Positions 1-8,101 of a DNA stretch of 64,000 nt are shown here, piece after piece. The first letter of the stretch is position 1. Each line of letters opens with the position of its first letter. The notes under the pieces are model-generated. The model was not told the origin of the DNA. It did not search any database and saw only the letters and a program-made list of their open reading frames with translations. The position numbers and the translations under genes are program-made. Origin of the DNA: Pusillibacter faecalis (GTDB lineage Bacteria > Bacillota > Clostridia > Oscillospirales > Oscillospiraceae). Location: positions 1,798,001 through 1,862,000 of the forward strand of contig NZ_AP023420.1 in NCBI RefSeq assembly GCF_018408705.1, read 5' to 3'.

Positions 1-2
1 TT

Positions 3-704
3 ATCTACGGCGCCATCACCAAAAAGGATACCAACATTGTCATCCTGCTGGCGGCGCTCTTGGCCGTTTTGCTGGGGTTCTTTTATCAGGGCTTGCCACT
101 TGCAAATGGGATTAATGCCATGCACTCCGGCTTTAATGCTCAGATCATTCTGGACATGCACCCTGAGATCGACGCAGAGGCGATCTCCGCCTCCGGCGTA
201 CTTACATTGCTCAACCGCGGCGGTATTAGCGCCATGGTGGATGCCTTCATCATCACTTTTATCTGCATGTACTTTGCTGGCATTCTGGAATACATCGGTC
301 TGATGGACGTCCTGGTCCACAGGGTGTTTGGTTTCGTCAAGGGTACAGGCTCCCTGATCGTGGTCAGCGGCATCATCTGCATCCTGCTGGCGGGCACCGC
401 CGGCTCCACTGCCGTCATTCTGATCGGCGGACCGATGCTGCTGCAAAAGTACAAGGAGATGGGCCTGCATACGCTGAACCTGTCCAGAACGCTAGAGGAC
501 TTCGGCACCGGCTCCACCGGCTTTTATCCCTGGACCTCATCTGGAATTCTATACGCCTCCGTTCTGGGGGCTAGCAACCTGACGTTCCTGCGGTATTCCT
601 TCTTTAGCTGGTTGGTCTGGGCCTTCGCGATCTTCTACGGCTTTACCGGACTTTGCATCAAGAAGGCCGCCCCTGAGACGCAGATTACAGAGGTGAAAGC
701 CTGA
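3..704 (+). CDS. NhaC-family Na+/H+ antiporter, C-terminal part (5' end outside window)
   Basis: The frame is open from the window edge, so the start lies upstream. The visible 233 residues are almost entirely hydrophobic, with several membrane helices and short charged loops. The segment around LSRTLEDFGTGSTGFYPW followed by YGFTG resembles the NhaC signature in which a conserved Glu-Asp pair follows an Arg-Thr-Leu and a Pro-Trp helix comes next. NhaC proteins exchange cytoplasmic Na+ for protons or, in the MleN subgroup, couple this to malate/lactate exchange; the subtype cannot be decided from this fragment. The protein ends in a short polar tail. The following co-directional PHP gene begins 123 bases later, so it may or may not share a transcript. 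Confidence 0.82.
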   Translation: MYGAITKKDTNIVILLAALLAVLLGFFYQGLPLANGINAMHSGFNAQIILDMHPEIDAEAISASGVLTLLNRGGISAMVDAFIITFICMYFAGILEYIGLMDVLVHRVFGFVKGTGSLIVVSGIICILLAGTAGSTAVILIGGPMLLQKYKEMGLHTLNLSRTLEDFGTGSTGFYPWTSSGILYASVLGASNLTFLRYSFFSWLVWAFAIFYGFTGLCIKKAAPETQITEVKA

Positions 705-827
705 GCAATATCCGCGCACTCCGGAGCGAAGGGGTGGGAGCGCATAGCCCGCTCTCCCCCCGCTCACGGGGAAGGACTCTGTCAGACCACGTAGGCATGG
801 TTTGACCACGTATGGAGGTACAAGGAA

Positions 828-1736
828 ATGATCGCGTTAAATCAAAAGGATCTGCACGTTCACTCCCCGTTTTGCCCGCACCGGGCCTCCGATGCCCCGC
901 TGGAGGAGTACCTGACCGCAGCGGAGAAACAGGGCATTGTGGAGCTGGGCTTTGCCGAGCACGGCCCATTTCCGGCGCCGCTATCCCTGACGCAGTATAC
1001 CAAGCATCCGACGCTTACGGATGAGGAGGTTGAGCTGTATTTTCGTGAGATGTACGCGCTCCGGGAGACCTATACCGGGCCGGTGAAAATCACCATCGGT
1101 CTGGAGGTTGATTTCCTAGAAGGGTTTGAGGAGGAGACGGCACGGTCCCTCGATCTCTACGGCCCCAGGATGGAGGACGGCCTTCTCTCCGTGCACAATC
1201 TGCTGGTGGATGGCAGATACCTGAATCTTGGCTATCAGCATAATATCATCGCGGCGGTGGGGAAGATGGGCGCCCGGAAGCTCAGCGAACTGTACTACAG
1301 AACTATGCTCAAGCTGGTGATCACAGATCTGGGGCCCTATAAGCCCAAGCGGGTCGGCCATCCCACGATGCTCGCTCTGTGCGGAAAACACTTCCCGGAG
1401 TTCAATGAGGAGCGAGCTCTGATGGAGGAGTTTGTCGCTGCGGCCAAGGAATACGGCTTTGCGCTGGAGCTGAACACCGCGGGGCTGGAGTCCCCAGAGG
1501 ACTGCGAGGAGATTTATGGGCAGGCGCTGCTGCCGTACATGAAAAAGTATGACGTTCCCGTATCTTTGGGGGCCGACGCCCACAGGCCGGAGCGAATCGG
1601 CAGTGACTTTGACCACCCCGTGATTCTGGAGGCCATGAAATATCTGCGTCCCGTCTGGGGAGACGGGACGCTGAGAGCCGCCCGCGCAACAGGCACAGCG
1701 AGGTACGAGGAAGCAGCAAATGACTGCATTGGATAA
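828..1736 (+). CDS. PHP-domain phosphoesterase, HisJ-like (copy 1 of a tandem pair)
   Basis: A 302-residue protein with the PHP metal-binding motifs in order: DLHVHSPFCPHR at the N terminus, FAEHGPF near residue 45, GLEVDF near residue 92, SVHNLL near residue 125 and LGADAHRPERIG near residue 245. These His/Asp/Glu residues bind two or three metal ions in histidinol-phosphatase HisJ and relatives. No his genes are nearby, so a histidine role is not supported; the substrate may be another sugar-like or phosphorylated acid. The start is the ATG following AAGGA. The 3' end overlaps the next gene by 17 bases, and the two proteins are clearly paralogous, so the pair arose by tandem duplication. 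Confidence 0.82.
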   Translation: MIALNQKDLHVHSPFCPHRASDAPLEEYLTAAEKQGIVELGFAEHGPFPAPLSLTQYTKHPTLTDEEVELYFREMYALRETYTGPVKITIGLEVDFLEGFEEETARSLDLYGPRMEDGLLSVHNLLVDGRYLNLGYQHNIIAAVGKMGARKLSELYYRTMLKLVITDLGPYKPKRVGHPTMLALCGKHFPEFNEERALMEEFVAAAKEYGFALELNTAGLESPEDCEEIYGQALLPYMKKYDVPVSLGADAHRPERIGSDFDHPVILEAMKYLRPVWGDGTLRAARATGTARYEEAANDCIG

Positions 1737-2559
1737 AAAGGATCTGCATGTACACACGCCCTTTTGCCCGCATCGCCACACGGATGCGCCGCTGGAGGCC
1801 TATCTGGCCGCGGCGGAGAGGGCCGGAATGGCGGAGGTAGCGTTTACGGAGCACGCGCCGCTGCCGATTCCGCTGGAGCGGACACAGTACGAGGAGAATC
1901 CCAACCTGTCCGCGGACGGGGTGGATGCCTACTTTGCCGGTATGCAGGCCTTTCGAGAGCATTACACCGGCCCGGTGAGAATGCGCATCGGCCTGGAGGT
2001 GGAATATTTTGAGGGCTGTGAGGAGAAGACGGGCCATATTCTGGAGGCATACGGCCCCAGAATGGAGGACGGGCTTATCTCCGTGCACAACCTGCTGGTA
2101 GATGGCTGTTACCTGAATCTGGACTACCGGCACAACATCATCGCCGCCGTGAAGGCAGTGGGGGCCAGAAAGCTGGGCGAAATCTATTACCGGACCCTCA
2201 TCAGGTCAGTGACGGCGGACCTGGGGCCCTGGCGGCCAAGACGCGTCGGGCATCCGACGCTGTTAGGGCGCTGTGGCAGGCTGTTCCCGGAGTTCTATGA
2301 CAACCTTCCGGTGATGGAGGAGTTTATCCTAGTGGTGAAAGAGCAGGAATGTGCGCTGGAGCTGAATACCTCTGGGGTGCTGTACCCGGACGACTGCGGC
2401 CAAATTTATGGCGAGGCACTGCTGCCGCTCATTCAAAAGCACCGGGTGCCGGTCTCCTTGGGCTCTGATGCCCATGAGCCGGAGCGAATCGGCGGCGGGT
2501 TTGACTTGCCGGTGATTCAGGAAAATCTGAAAACGCTGCTTCCCGTGTGGGAGGCGTGA
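1720..2559 (+). CDS. PHP-domain phosphoesterase, HisJ-like (copy 2 of a tandem pair)
   Basis: A 279-residue paralogue of the preceding protein, sharing the same motif series: DLHVHTPFCPHR, FTEHAPL, GLEVEYF, SVHNLL and LGSDAHEPERIG. All the metal-ligand positions that can be recognised in copy 1 are kept, so both copies look catalytically competent. The start overlaps the end of copy 1 by 17 bases in another frame and lies after a GAGGAAG ribosome binding site, which implies translational coupling. The two copies differ over much of the region between motifs, suggesting an old duplication and possibly different substrates. Confidence 0.82.
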   Translation: MTALDKKDLHVHTPFCPHRHTDAPLEAYLAAAERAGMAEVAFTEHAPLPIPLERTQYEENPNLSADGVDAYFAGMQAFREHYTGPVRMRIGLEVEYFEGCEEKTGHILEAYGPRMEDGLISVHNLLVDGCYLNLDYRHNIIAAVKAVGARKLGEIYYRTLIRSVTADLGPWRPRRVGHPTLLGRCGRLFPEFYDNLPVMEEFILVVKEQECALELNTSGVLYPDDCGQIYGEALLPLIQKHRVPVSLGSDAHEPERIGGGFDLPVIQENLKTLLPVWEA

Positions 2560-2608
2560 GTACGCCCGACGGACTGCCGGCGGACAAGCGGAAAAAAGGC
2601 GAAGCAAT

Positions 2609-3328
2609 ATGATGGAGTGGCTGGACAATCTACGGGAGTTTCATGCGCTGAGCGTCTTTTTGAGGATGACGTTGGCGGTTTTCTTGGGCGGCTTCATCGG
2701 CCTGGAGCGCAGTCAGAAGCACCGGCCGGCGGGGTTCCGCACCTATATGCTGATCTCCCTGGGGGCTGCGCTGACCATGATACTTAGCCAGTATGAAACC
2801 GAGATGATGAATACCTGCTGGCGGGAGACTGCATTACGCGTCGGAATTCGGACAGATGTATCTCGCTTTGGCGCACAGGTCATCAACGGCGTTGGCTTTC
2901 TGGGTGCGGGCACAATCCTCGTCACGCACAATCGGAGCGTGAAAGGTCTCACCACCGCCGCGGGACTGTGGGCCTCTGCCTGCATGGGTCTTGCCATCGG
3001 GGCGGGGTTCTATGAGTGCGTGCTCCCGGTATTTTTTCTGATTCTGTTTTGTATATGCATCCTTCCGCGGCTGGAGAAGCGCATGAAAGCCTACATGAAA
3101 AATATAAACATCTACGTGGAGCTGACATCACTGGACCAGATTCGTTCTGTCATTACCTGCCTGAAGGCACGGCAGATCCGTATCTATGAGGTGGATATCG
3201 AGCGCGGGCGCGAGGAAAAGAATCCAAGTGCTGTTTTTTATGTTCGCCTCCCAAAATCGCAGCCGCATATTGAGGTGATTTCCATCTTGATGAAGCTGGA
3301 CGGTGTGCTGACCGTACAAGAAATTTAA
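2609..3328 (+). CDS. MgtC/SapB-family membrane protein (copy 1)
   Basis: A 239-residue protein of the MgtC family. The N-terminal half has about four to five membrane helices with the family pattern GGFIGLERSQKHRPAGFRTY, then GAQVINGVGFLGAGTI and GLTTAAGLWASA; the C-terminal third is soluble and looks like the ACT-type tail of MgtC. MgtC proteins modulate the F-type ATPase or survival at low magnesium in pathogens, but most Firmicute members are uncharacterised. The protein carries a 20-residue insertion relative to its neighbour between the first and second conserved blocks. It lies 49 bases after the PHP pair on the same strand and is followed after 9 bases by a paralogue. Confidence 0.85.
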   Translation: MMEWLDNLREFHALSVFLRMTLAVFLGGFIGLERSQKHRPAGFRTYMLISLGAALTMILSQYETEMMNTCWRETALRVGIRTDVSRFGAQVINGVGFLGAGTILVTHNRSVKGLTTAAGLWASACMGLAIGAGFYECVLPVFFLILFCICILPRLEKRMKAYMKNINIYVELTSLDQIRSVITCLKARQIRIYEVDIERGREEKNPSAVFYVRLPKSQPHIEVISILMKLDGVLTVQEI

Positions 3329-3337
3329 GGGGGGCCT

Positions 3338-4030
3338 ATGCTGCATGTTTTTGATGCCTTTCGCGATATATCGACGCTCTCTGTCGGCATCCGCCTGCTG
3401 ATGGCCGTGCTCTGCGGAGGAGTGATTGGACTGGAGCGAGAGTACAAACGCCGCCCGGCGGGCTTCCGCACCCATATTCTGATCTGTCTGGGGGCGTCTG
3501 TTACCACGCTGACGAGTCACTATCTGCTGCTCTATATGGAGTGTTATACGGATGTCGGCAGGCTGGGCGCCCAAGTCATCGCGGGGATCGGCTTCATTGG
3601 CGCCGGGTGTATTCTTGTGACACGAAACCGGCGGGTGCGGGGGTTGACCACGGCGGCCGGCCTTTGGAGCGCGGCTATCATCGGCCTGGCCATCGGCGCC
3701 GGCTTTTATGAGGGCGCCATTTACGCAACGCTGCTGGTGCTGCTGGCGGAAATGGTGCTTACAAAACTGAAATACCTGCTCTGGAGAGATACTCCCGAGA
3801 TCAATCTGTACCTTGAATGTACGCAGAACGCATGTCTGGACCAGCTGATGCAGGATCTCCGCATGGAGGGGGTCAAGATCCTGGACCTGGAGATCACGCG
3901 GGCCACTGCCTGCGAACAGGGCACCGCCTGTGCGCTCCTGACGCTGCAGCTACACAAGCAATATGACATGGACCAGCTGCTCCGGGAGATTTCGGACTGC
4001 CAAGGCGTGATGTCCGTTGAGCAGTTCTGA
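3338..4030 (+). CDS. MgtC/SapB-family membrane protein (copy 2)
   Basis: A 230-residue paralogue of the preceding protein with matching blocks (GGVIGLEREYKRRPAGFRTH, GAQVIAGIGFIGAGCI, GLTTAAGLWSAAIIGLAIGAG) and a C-terminal ACT-like domain. The start follows GGGGGCCT with short spacing and the gap to copy 1 is only 9 bases, so the two are co-translated. MgtC proteins can self-associate, so two adjacent paralogues might form a mixed complex; that is inference. The stop is about 35 bases before the start chosen for the aminotransferase. Confidence 0.85.
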   Translation: MLHVFDAFRDISTLSVGIRLLMAVLCGGVIGLEREYKRRPAGFRTHILICLGASVTTLTSHYLLLYMECYTDVGRLGAQVIAGIGFIGAGCILVTRNRRVRGLTTAAGLWSAAIIGLAIGAGFYEGAIYATLLVLLAEMVLTKLKYLLWRDTPEINLYLECTQNACLDQLMQDLRMEGVKILDLEITRATACEQGTACALLTLQLHKQYDMDQLLREISDCQGVMSVEQF

Positions 4031-4064
4031 GTTTGGATGTCGAATGACAAAGGAGATACATACT

Positions 4065-5270
4065 ATGATGAAATTGTCCAGCAAGATTCAAAAGTGCGGC
4101 TTTTCCCCCATGCGGAAATTTCAGTCCTATCAGGTGGCGGCGGAGGCCCGGGGTCTAAAAATCTATCACCTAAACATCGGACAGCCGGACATTGAGACGC
4201 CGAAGGTGTTTTTTGACACGATCCGGGAATTCCGACAGCCTGTTTTGAGCTACGCACCGTCCCCGGGCGTACCGGCCTATCTGGAGGCGGTGAAGCGCTA
4301 TTACAGCGAGCTGAATGTCCCGCTTCAACAGGGGAACATCCTGGCGACGACCGGCGGCAGCGAGGCGCTGGAGATTGCCCTTGCCTGCATTCTGGACGAC
4401 GGCGACGAGATCCTGATTCCGGAGCCCTTTTATCCCAACTACAATACCTTTGTCCGGATAACCGGCGGCTCTATCCGCCCAATTTCCACCTCTCCAGAGG
4501 AGGGGTATCGGTATGCGGACCGGGCCAGGATTGAGCCGCTGATCAACGAGCACACTCGGGCCATCCTGATGACGAACCCGGGTAACCCCACGGGCGTTGT
4601 CCTCTCCCCGGAGGAAGTGCGGCTGATGGCGGAGATTGCCAGGGAGCACGACCTCTTCCTCATCGGAGACGAGGTGTACCGTGAGTTTGTGTATGGCGGC
4701 GAAAAGCTGACGACCCTGTTGGAACTGGAGGATATGGCAGAGTATGTGGTGGTGATCGACTCGGTCTCCAAGCGGTTTTCCGCCTGCGGCGCCCGGATCG
4801 GCGCGCTGATCTCCCGCAACCAGGAGCTAATGGCCAATGCCATGAAGATCTGCCAGGGCCGGCTGTGTGCTGCAACGCTGGATCAGGTGGGTGCCACGGC
4901 ACTCTACGGTGTGGATTCCTCGTATTTCGCCGCTGTGCAGGAGGAGTACAAAAAGCGCAGGGACACCTGTATGGAGGGCCTCTCCAAAATTCCCGGTGTG
5001 ATGTGCGAATGTCCTAAAGGGGCGTTCTATATTATGGCCAAGCTACCAGTTGATGACACAGATCGTTTCCAGGCCTGGCTGCTGGAGGAATTTGACAACC
5101 ACGGCGAGACCGTGATGTTCGCACCCGGCGAGGGCTTCTATGCCACGCCCGGCAAGGGACGGGATGAGATCCGTATCGCGTATGCCCTGCAGCAGAGGGA
5201 TCTAGAGCGGGCCATGGCAGTGCTGGCCAGCGGGATTCAGGCTTATACGGCGCGCGCCGGAAAATCATAA
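4065..5270 (+). CDS. Class I/II pyridoxal-phosphate aminotransferase
   Basis: A fold-type I aminotransferase of 401 residues. Visible motifs are LNIGQPDIETP at the N terminus, TTGGSEALEIAL (cofactor phosphate), NPGNPTGV (the substrate/ring-binding Asn), GDEVYREF (the Asp that pairs with the pyridine nitrogen) and SVSKRFSACGARIG, whose Lys forms the Schiff base; the late R in DEIRIAYAL is in place to bind the substrate carboxylate. This is the aspartate-aminotransferase-like group. The ATG at 4065 was chosen because AGGAG lies 10 bases upstream; the frame extends further back into the MgtC gene without a ribosome binding site. Glutamate dehydrogenase follows after 41 bases, which would supply or recycle glutamate/2-oxoglutarate. 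Confidence 0.88.
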   Translation: MMKLSSKIQKCGFSPMRKFQSYQVAAEARGLKIYHLNIGQPDIETPKVFFDTIREFRQPVLSYAPSPGVPAYLEAVKRYYSELNVPLQQGNILATTGGSEALEIALACILDDGDEILIPEPFYPNYNTFVRITGGSIRPISTSPEEGYRYADRARIEPLINEHTRAILMTNPGNPTGVVLSPEEVRLMAEIAREHDLFLIGDEVYREFVYGGEKLTTLLELEDMAEYVVVIDSVSKRFSACGARIGALISRNQELMANAMKICQGRLCAATLDQVGATALYGVDSSYFAAVQEEYKKRRDTCMEGLSKIPGVMCECPKGAFYIMAKLPVDDTDRFQAWLLEEFDNHGETVMFAPGEGFYATPGKGRDEIRIAYALQQRDLERAMAVLASGIQAYTARAGKS

Positions 5271-5311
5271 ACATTTCATGAAGTACGAAGACAATTTGGA
5301 GGGGTATAGAA

Positions 5312-6658
5312 ATGAACGCCTATCTTGCCAGTGTAATTGAAAACGTCAAATCCAAGTACGCCAATGAACCGGAATTCGTCCAGACGGTGGAGGAGGTCTT
5401 CTCCTCCCTGGAGCCTGTGATCGAGAGGCATCCGGAGTATGAAAAAGCGGACCTTTTGAACCGGATGGTGGAGCCGGAGCGAATGTTTACCTTCCGCGTG
5501 GTGTGGATGGCGGATGACGGCACTTGGCATACCAACGTCGGCTATCGCTGCCAGTTCAATGGGGCCATCGGCCCTTACAAGGGCGGCCTGCGGTTCCAGG
5601 CGAATGTGTATCCCGGCATTATCAAATTCCTGGGTTTTGAGCAGATCTTCAAGAACTCTCTGACCGGACTGCCCATTGGCGGCGGCAAAGGCGGCAGTGA
5701 CTTCGACCCCGCCGGCAAGTCCGACGCGGAGATCATGCGTTTTTGCCAGAGCTATATGCAGGCGCTGTACCGCTATATCGGCCCCGATGTGGATGTTCCC
5801 GCCGGTGACATGGGCGTGGGCGCCCGGGAAATTGGATATCTGTACGGAGAGTACCGCCGCCTGAAGGGCGTCTTTGAAAACGGCGTGTTCACCGGCAAGG
5901 GATTCTCCTATGGCGGAAGCCGCATCCGTCCGGAGGCGACTGGCTTCGGCGCGGTGTACTACCTGGAAAATGTTCTCAAGCACGAGGGAGAGTCCATCCA
6001 GGGAAAAACCATCGCCTGCGCGGGTTTCGGCAACGTGACCTGGGGCATCTGCAAGAAGGCGGCGGAACTGGGGGCCAAGGTGGTGACGCTGTCTGGCCCT
6101 GACGGCTATATCTATGATCCTGACGGAGTCACAACCAGTGAGAAAGTAGCGTACCTGCTGGAAATGCGCGCCAGCGGCCGGAACGTGGTCAAGGACTACG
6201 CTGATAAATTCGGCGTGGAGTTCTATCCCGGCGAGAAGCCTTGGGGAGTCAAGGTGGATATCTGCATGCCGTCGGCCATGCAGAACGATGTCTATTTGGA
6301 GCACGCCAAGAAGATCGCCCAGGCCGGCGTCAAGTACTACATCGAGGTGGCCAATATGCCCACCACCAACGACGCGCTGAGGTATCTGATGGACTGCGGT
6401 TTGATTGTCGCTCCCAGCAAGGCCGTCAACGCCGGCGGCGTCGCCACCTCCGCTCTGGAGATGGCCCAGAACAGCGAGCGCATGGTGTGGACCGCACAAG
6501 AGGTGGACAAGCAGCTCAGGCAGATCATGAACACCATTTATACCATGAGTGTGGAGGCCGCCGAGGAATACGGCCTGGGTTACAATCTGGTGGCCGGCGC
6601 CAACATCGCGGGCTTCCAGCGGGTGGCTGATGCCATGATGGCCCAGGGGATCTTTTGA
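5312..6658 (+). CDS. gdhA: Glutamate dehydrogenase, hexameric NADP type
   Basis: A 448-residue enzyme catalysing reversible reductive amination of 2-oxoglutarate with ammonia. The small-hexamer signatures are present: NGAIGPYKGGLRF, PIGGGKGGSDFDP (catalytic Lys), PDVDVPAGDMGVG, GFGNVTWG (dinucleotide fold) and ANMPTTNDA. The length is that of the 450-residue NADP-dependent class such as E. coli GdhA. A strong AGGGG ribosome binding site lies 11 bases before the ATG. The gene sits between an aminotransferase and a CoA-acylating aldehyde dehydrogenase, so the trio looks like nitrogen and redox handling in amino-acid fermentation. The long open frame on the opposite strand is a codon-bias shadow. 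Confidence 0.96.
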   Translation: MNAYLASVIENVKSKYANEPEFVQTVEEVFSSLEPVIERHPEYEKADLLNRMVEPERMFTFRVVWMADDGTWHTNVGYRCQFNGAIGPYKGGLRFQANVYPGIIKFLGFEQIFKNSLTGLPIGGGKGGSDFDPAGKSDAEIMRFCQSYMQALYRYIGPDVDVPAGDMGVGAREIGYLYGEYRRLKGVFENGVFTGKGFSYGGSRIRPEATGFGAVYYLENVLKHEGESIQGKTIACAGFGNVTWGICKKAAELGAKVVTLSGPDGYIYDPDGVTTSEKVAYLLEMRASGRNVVKDYADKFGVEFYPGEKPWGVKVDICMPSAMQNDVYLEHAKKIAQAGVKYYIEVANMPTTNDALRYLMDCGLIVAPSKAVNAGGVATSALEMAQNSERMVWTAQEVDKQLRQIMNTIYTMSVEAAEEYGLGYNLVAGANIAGFQRVADAMMAQGIF

Positions 6659-6674
6659 GAGAGGAGGAAGAAGG

Positions 6675-8027
6675 ATGACAATTCAGGAATATGTGGAGAG
6701 GGGCCGGAAGGCCGTAGAAGCGATCAAGGATTACGACCAGGCGCAGACCGACAAACTGGTGTACGAGGCGGCGAAGATCATCTATCAGCATGCTGCTGAA
6801 CTGGCCCGGGAGGCCGTGGACGAGACAGGGCTGGGGTACTATGAGGACAAGATCTGCAAGAATACGGACACGCCGGCGGCGTTTTGGGCGTACCTGAGGG
6901 ATAAGAAGTCCGTGGGGATCATCAGCGAGAACAAGGAGACGGGGATTATCGAGGTGGCGCACCCTGTGGGTGTGATCGCGTGCGTGACACCGGCGACGAA
7001 CCCAAATGTGACCCCGCTGGGGAACTTCATGGACGCGGTGAAGGGGAAGAACGCGATCATCGTCTCTCCCGCGCCCCGTGCGGCGAAGTCCACCACCCAT
7101 ACGGTGGAGCTGATCCGGGAGGCAATGGTGAAGTGCGGCGCCCCGGCCGACCTGATCCAGGTGCTGAGCGAGGTGACGCTGGCGAACTCACAGGCGCTGA
7201 TGGAGGCGTGCGACCTGGTGATCGCCACCGGCGGCAGCGGGATGGTGAAGGCGGCGTACTCCAGCGGAACGCCGGCATACGGCGTGGGCCCCGGGAACCC
7301 GCCGGTGGTTCTGGACCGTGGGTATGACCTGAAGGAAGCGGCGAAGATGACGGTGACGGCAGTGGGGAGTGACAACGGCATCCTGTGCGACGGGGACAAC
7401 CTGCTGCTCTATCCCCAGGAGGAAGAGGAAAAGTTCTTCCAGGCACTGAAGGACGAGGGCGTGGTGCTGTTTGAGGACAAGGCGGACGTGGAGAAGTTCG
7501 GGGCCGTGCTGTTCCACGACGGACATCCGGTGCCGGAGCTGGTGGGAAAAGACGCGCCAGTGATTGCGAAGGCGGCGGGCTTTGACATTCCGAAGGACAC
7601 AAAGGTCATGGGCTTGAAGATCGACGCGGTGGGGAAGGCGAATGTGCTGAACAAGGAGATCATGGGTCCCATTGTGGTGCTGAAGGGGTATGAGAGCTTT
7701 GAGGAGGCCGTGGCGATGGCGATCCAGAACATGGAGGAGGCCGGTGGCATCGGGCACACGGCGGGTATCTTCAGCAATGACCGCAAGCATATTGAGTACT
7801 ATGGCGAGCGGATTCCTGTGGCGCGGGTACTGGTGAACCAGCCGACTCCGGACGCATGGGGCCCGAGCACGAACGGGCTGAGTCCGGCGGTGTCTGAGAG
7901 CTGCGGCACGTGGGGGAATAACATTCTGTGCGAGAATGTGGACTACATCCACCTCATCAACGTCTCGAAGATTGCTCTGCCCCTGGATGTTCAGGTCCCC
8001 AGCCCCGAGGAGCTCTTCAAGAACTGA
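6675..8027 (+). CDS. CoA-acylating aldehyde dehydrogenase
   Basis: A 450-residue protein resembling the aldehyde-dehydrogenase half of AdhE and the acylating enzymes EutE, PduP and SauS. It oxidises an aldehyde plus CoA and NAD(P)+ to an acyl-CoA, or works in reverse. Visible signatures are PVGVIACVTPATNPNVTP, SPAPRAAKST, ATGGSGMVKAAYSSG and GVGPGNPP, with the catalytic Cys in DNGILCDGDN. There is no fused iron alcohol dehydrogenase domain, so it is not a full AdhE. The ribosome binding site GAGGAGGAAGAAGG directly precedes the ATG. The aldehyde substrate is unknown; adjacency to an aminotransferase suggests a deaminated amino compound, for example sulfoacetaldehyde or a semialdehyde, but this is speculation. 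Confidence 0.85.
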   Translation: MTIQEYVERGRKAVEAIKDYDQAQTDKLVYEAAKIIYQHAAELAREAVDETGLGYYEDKICKNTDTPAAFWAYLRDKKSVGIISENKETGIIEVAHPVGVIACVTPATNPNVTPLGNFMDAVKGKNAIIVSPAPRAAKSTTHTVELIREAMVKCGAPADLIQVLSEVTLANSQALMEACDLVIATGGSGMVKAAYSSGTPAYGVGPGNPPVVLDRGYDLKEAAKMTVTAVGSDNGILCDGDNLLLYPQEEEEKFFQALKDEGVVLFEDKADVEKFGAVLFHDGHPVPELVGKDAPVIAKAAGFDIPKDTKVMGLKIDAVGKANVLNKEIMGPIVVLKGYESFEEAVAMAIQNMEEAGGIGHTAGIFSNDRKHIEYYGERIPVARVLVNQPTPDAWGPSTNGLSPAVSESCGTWGNNILCENVDYIHLINVSKIALPLDVQVPSPEELFKN

Positions 8028-8047
8028 GCCGAGACCTAATAAGAAAG

Positions 8048-8101
8048 AAGAGGGCACCCGACTATTAATCATTTCCATCGAAAGGCGGGTGCCCTCTTTT
8101 T
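8048..8101 (+). terminator. Rho-independent terminator after the aldehyde dehydrogenase gene
   Basis: A 13-base perfect stem (AAGAGGGCACCCG with its complement) encloses a 25-base loop and is followed by TTTT. It closes the gdhA-aldehyde dehydrogenase transcript. The broken recombinase gene begins in the T-tract itself. Confidence 0.8.

Noticed and set aside
5276..6499. A 407-codon open frame on the strand opposite gdhA
   Set aside because: It is antisense to a certain glutamate dehydrogenase, has no ribosome binding site, and its His/Leu-rich composition is the normal mirror of GC-rich codons.
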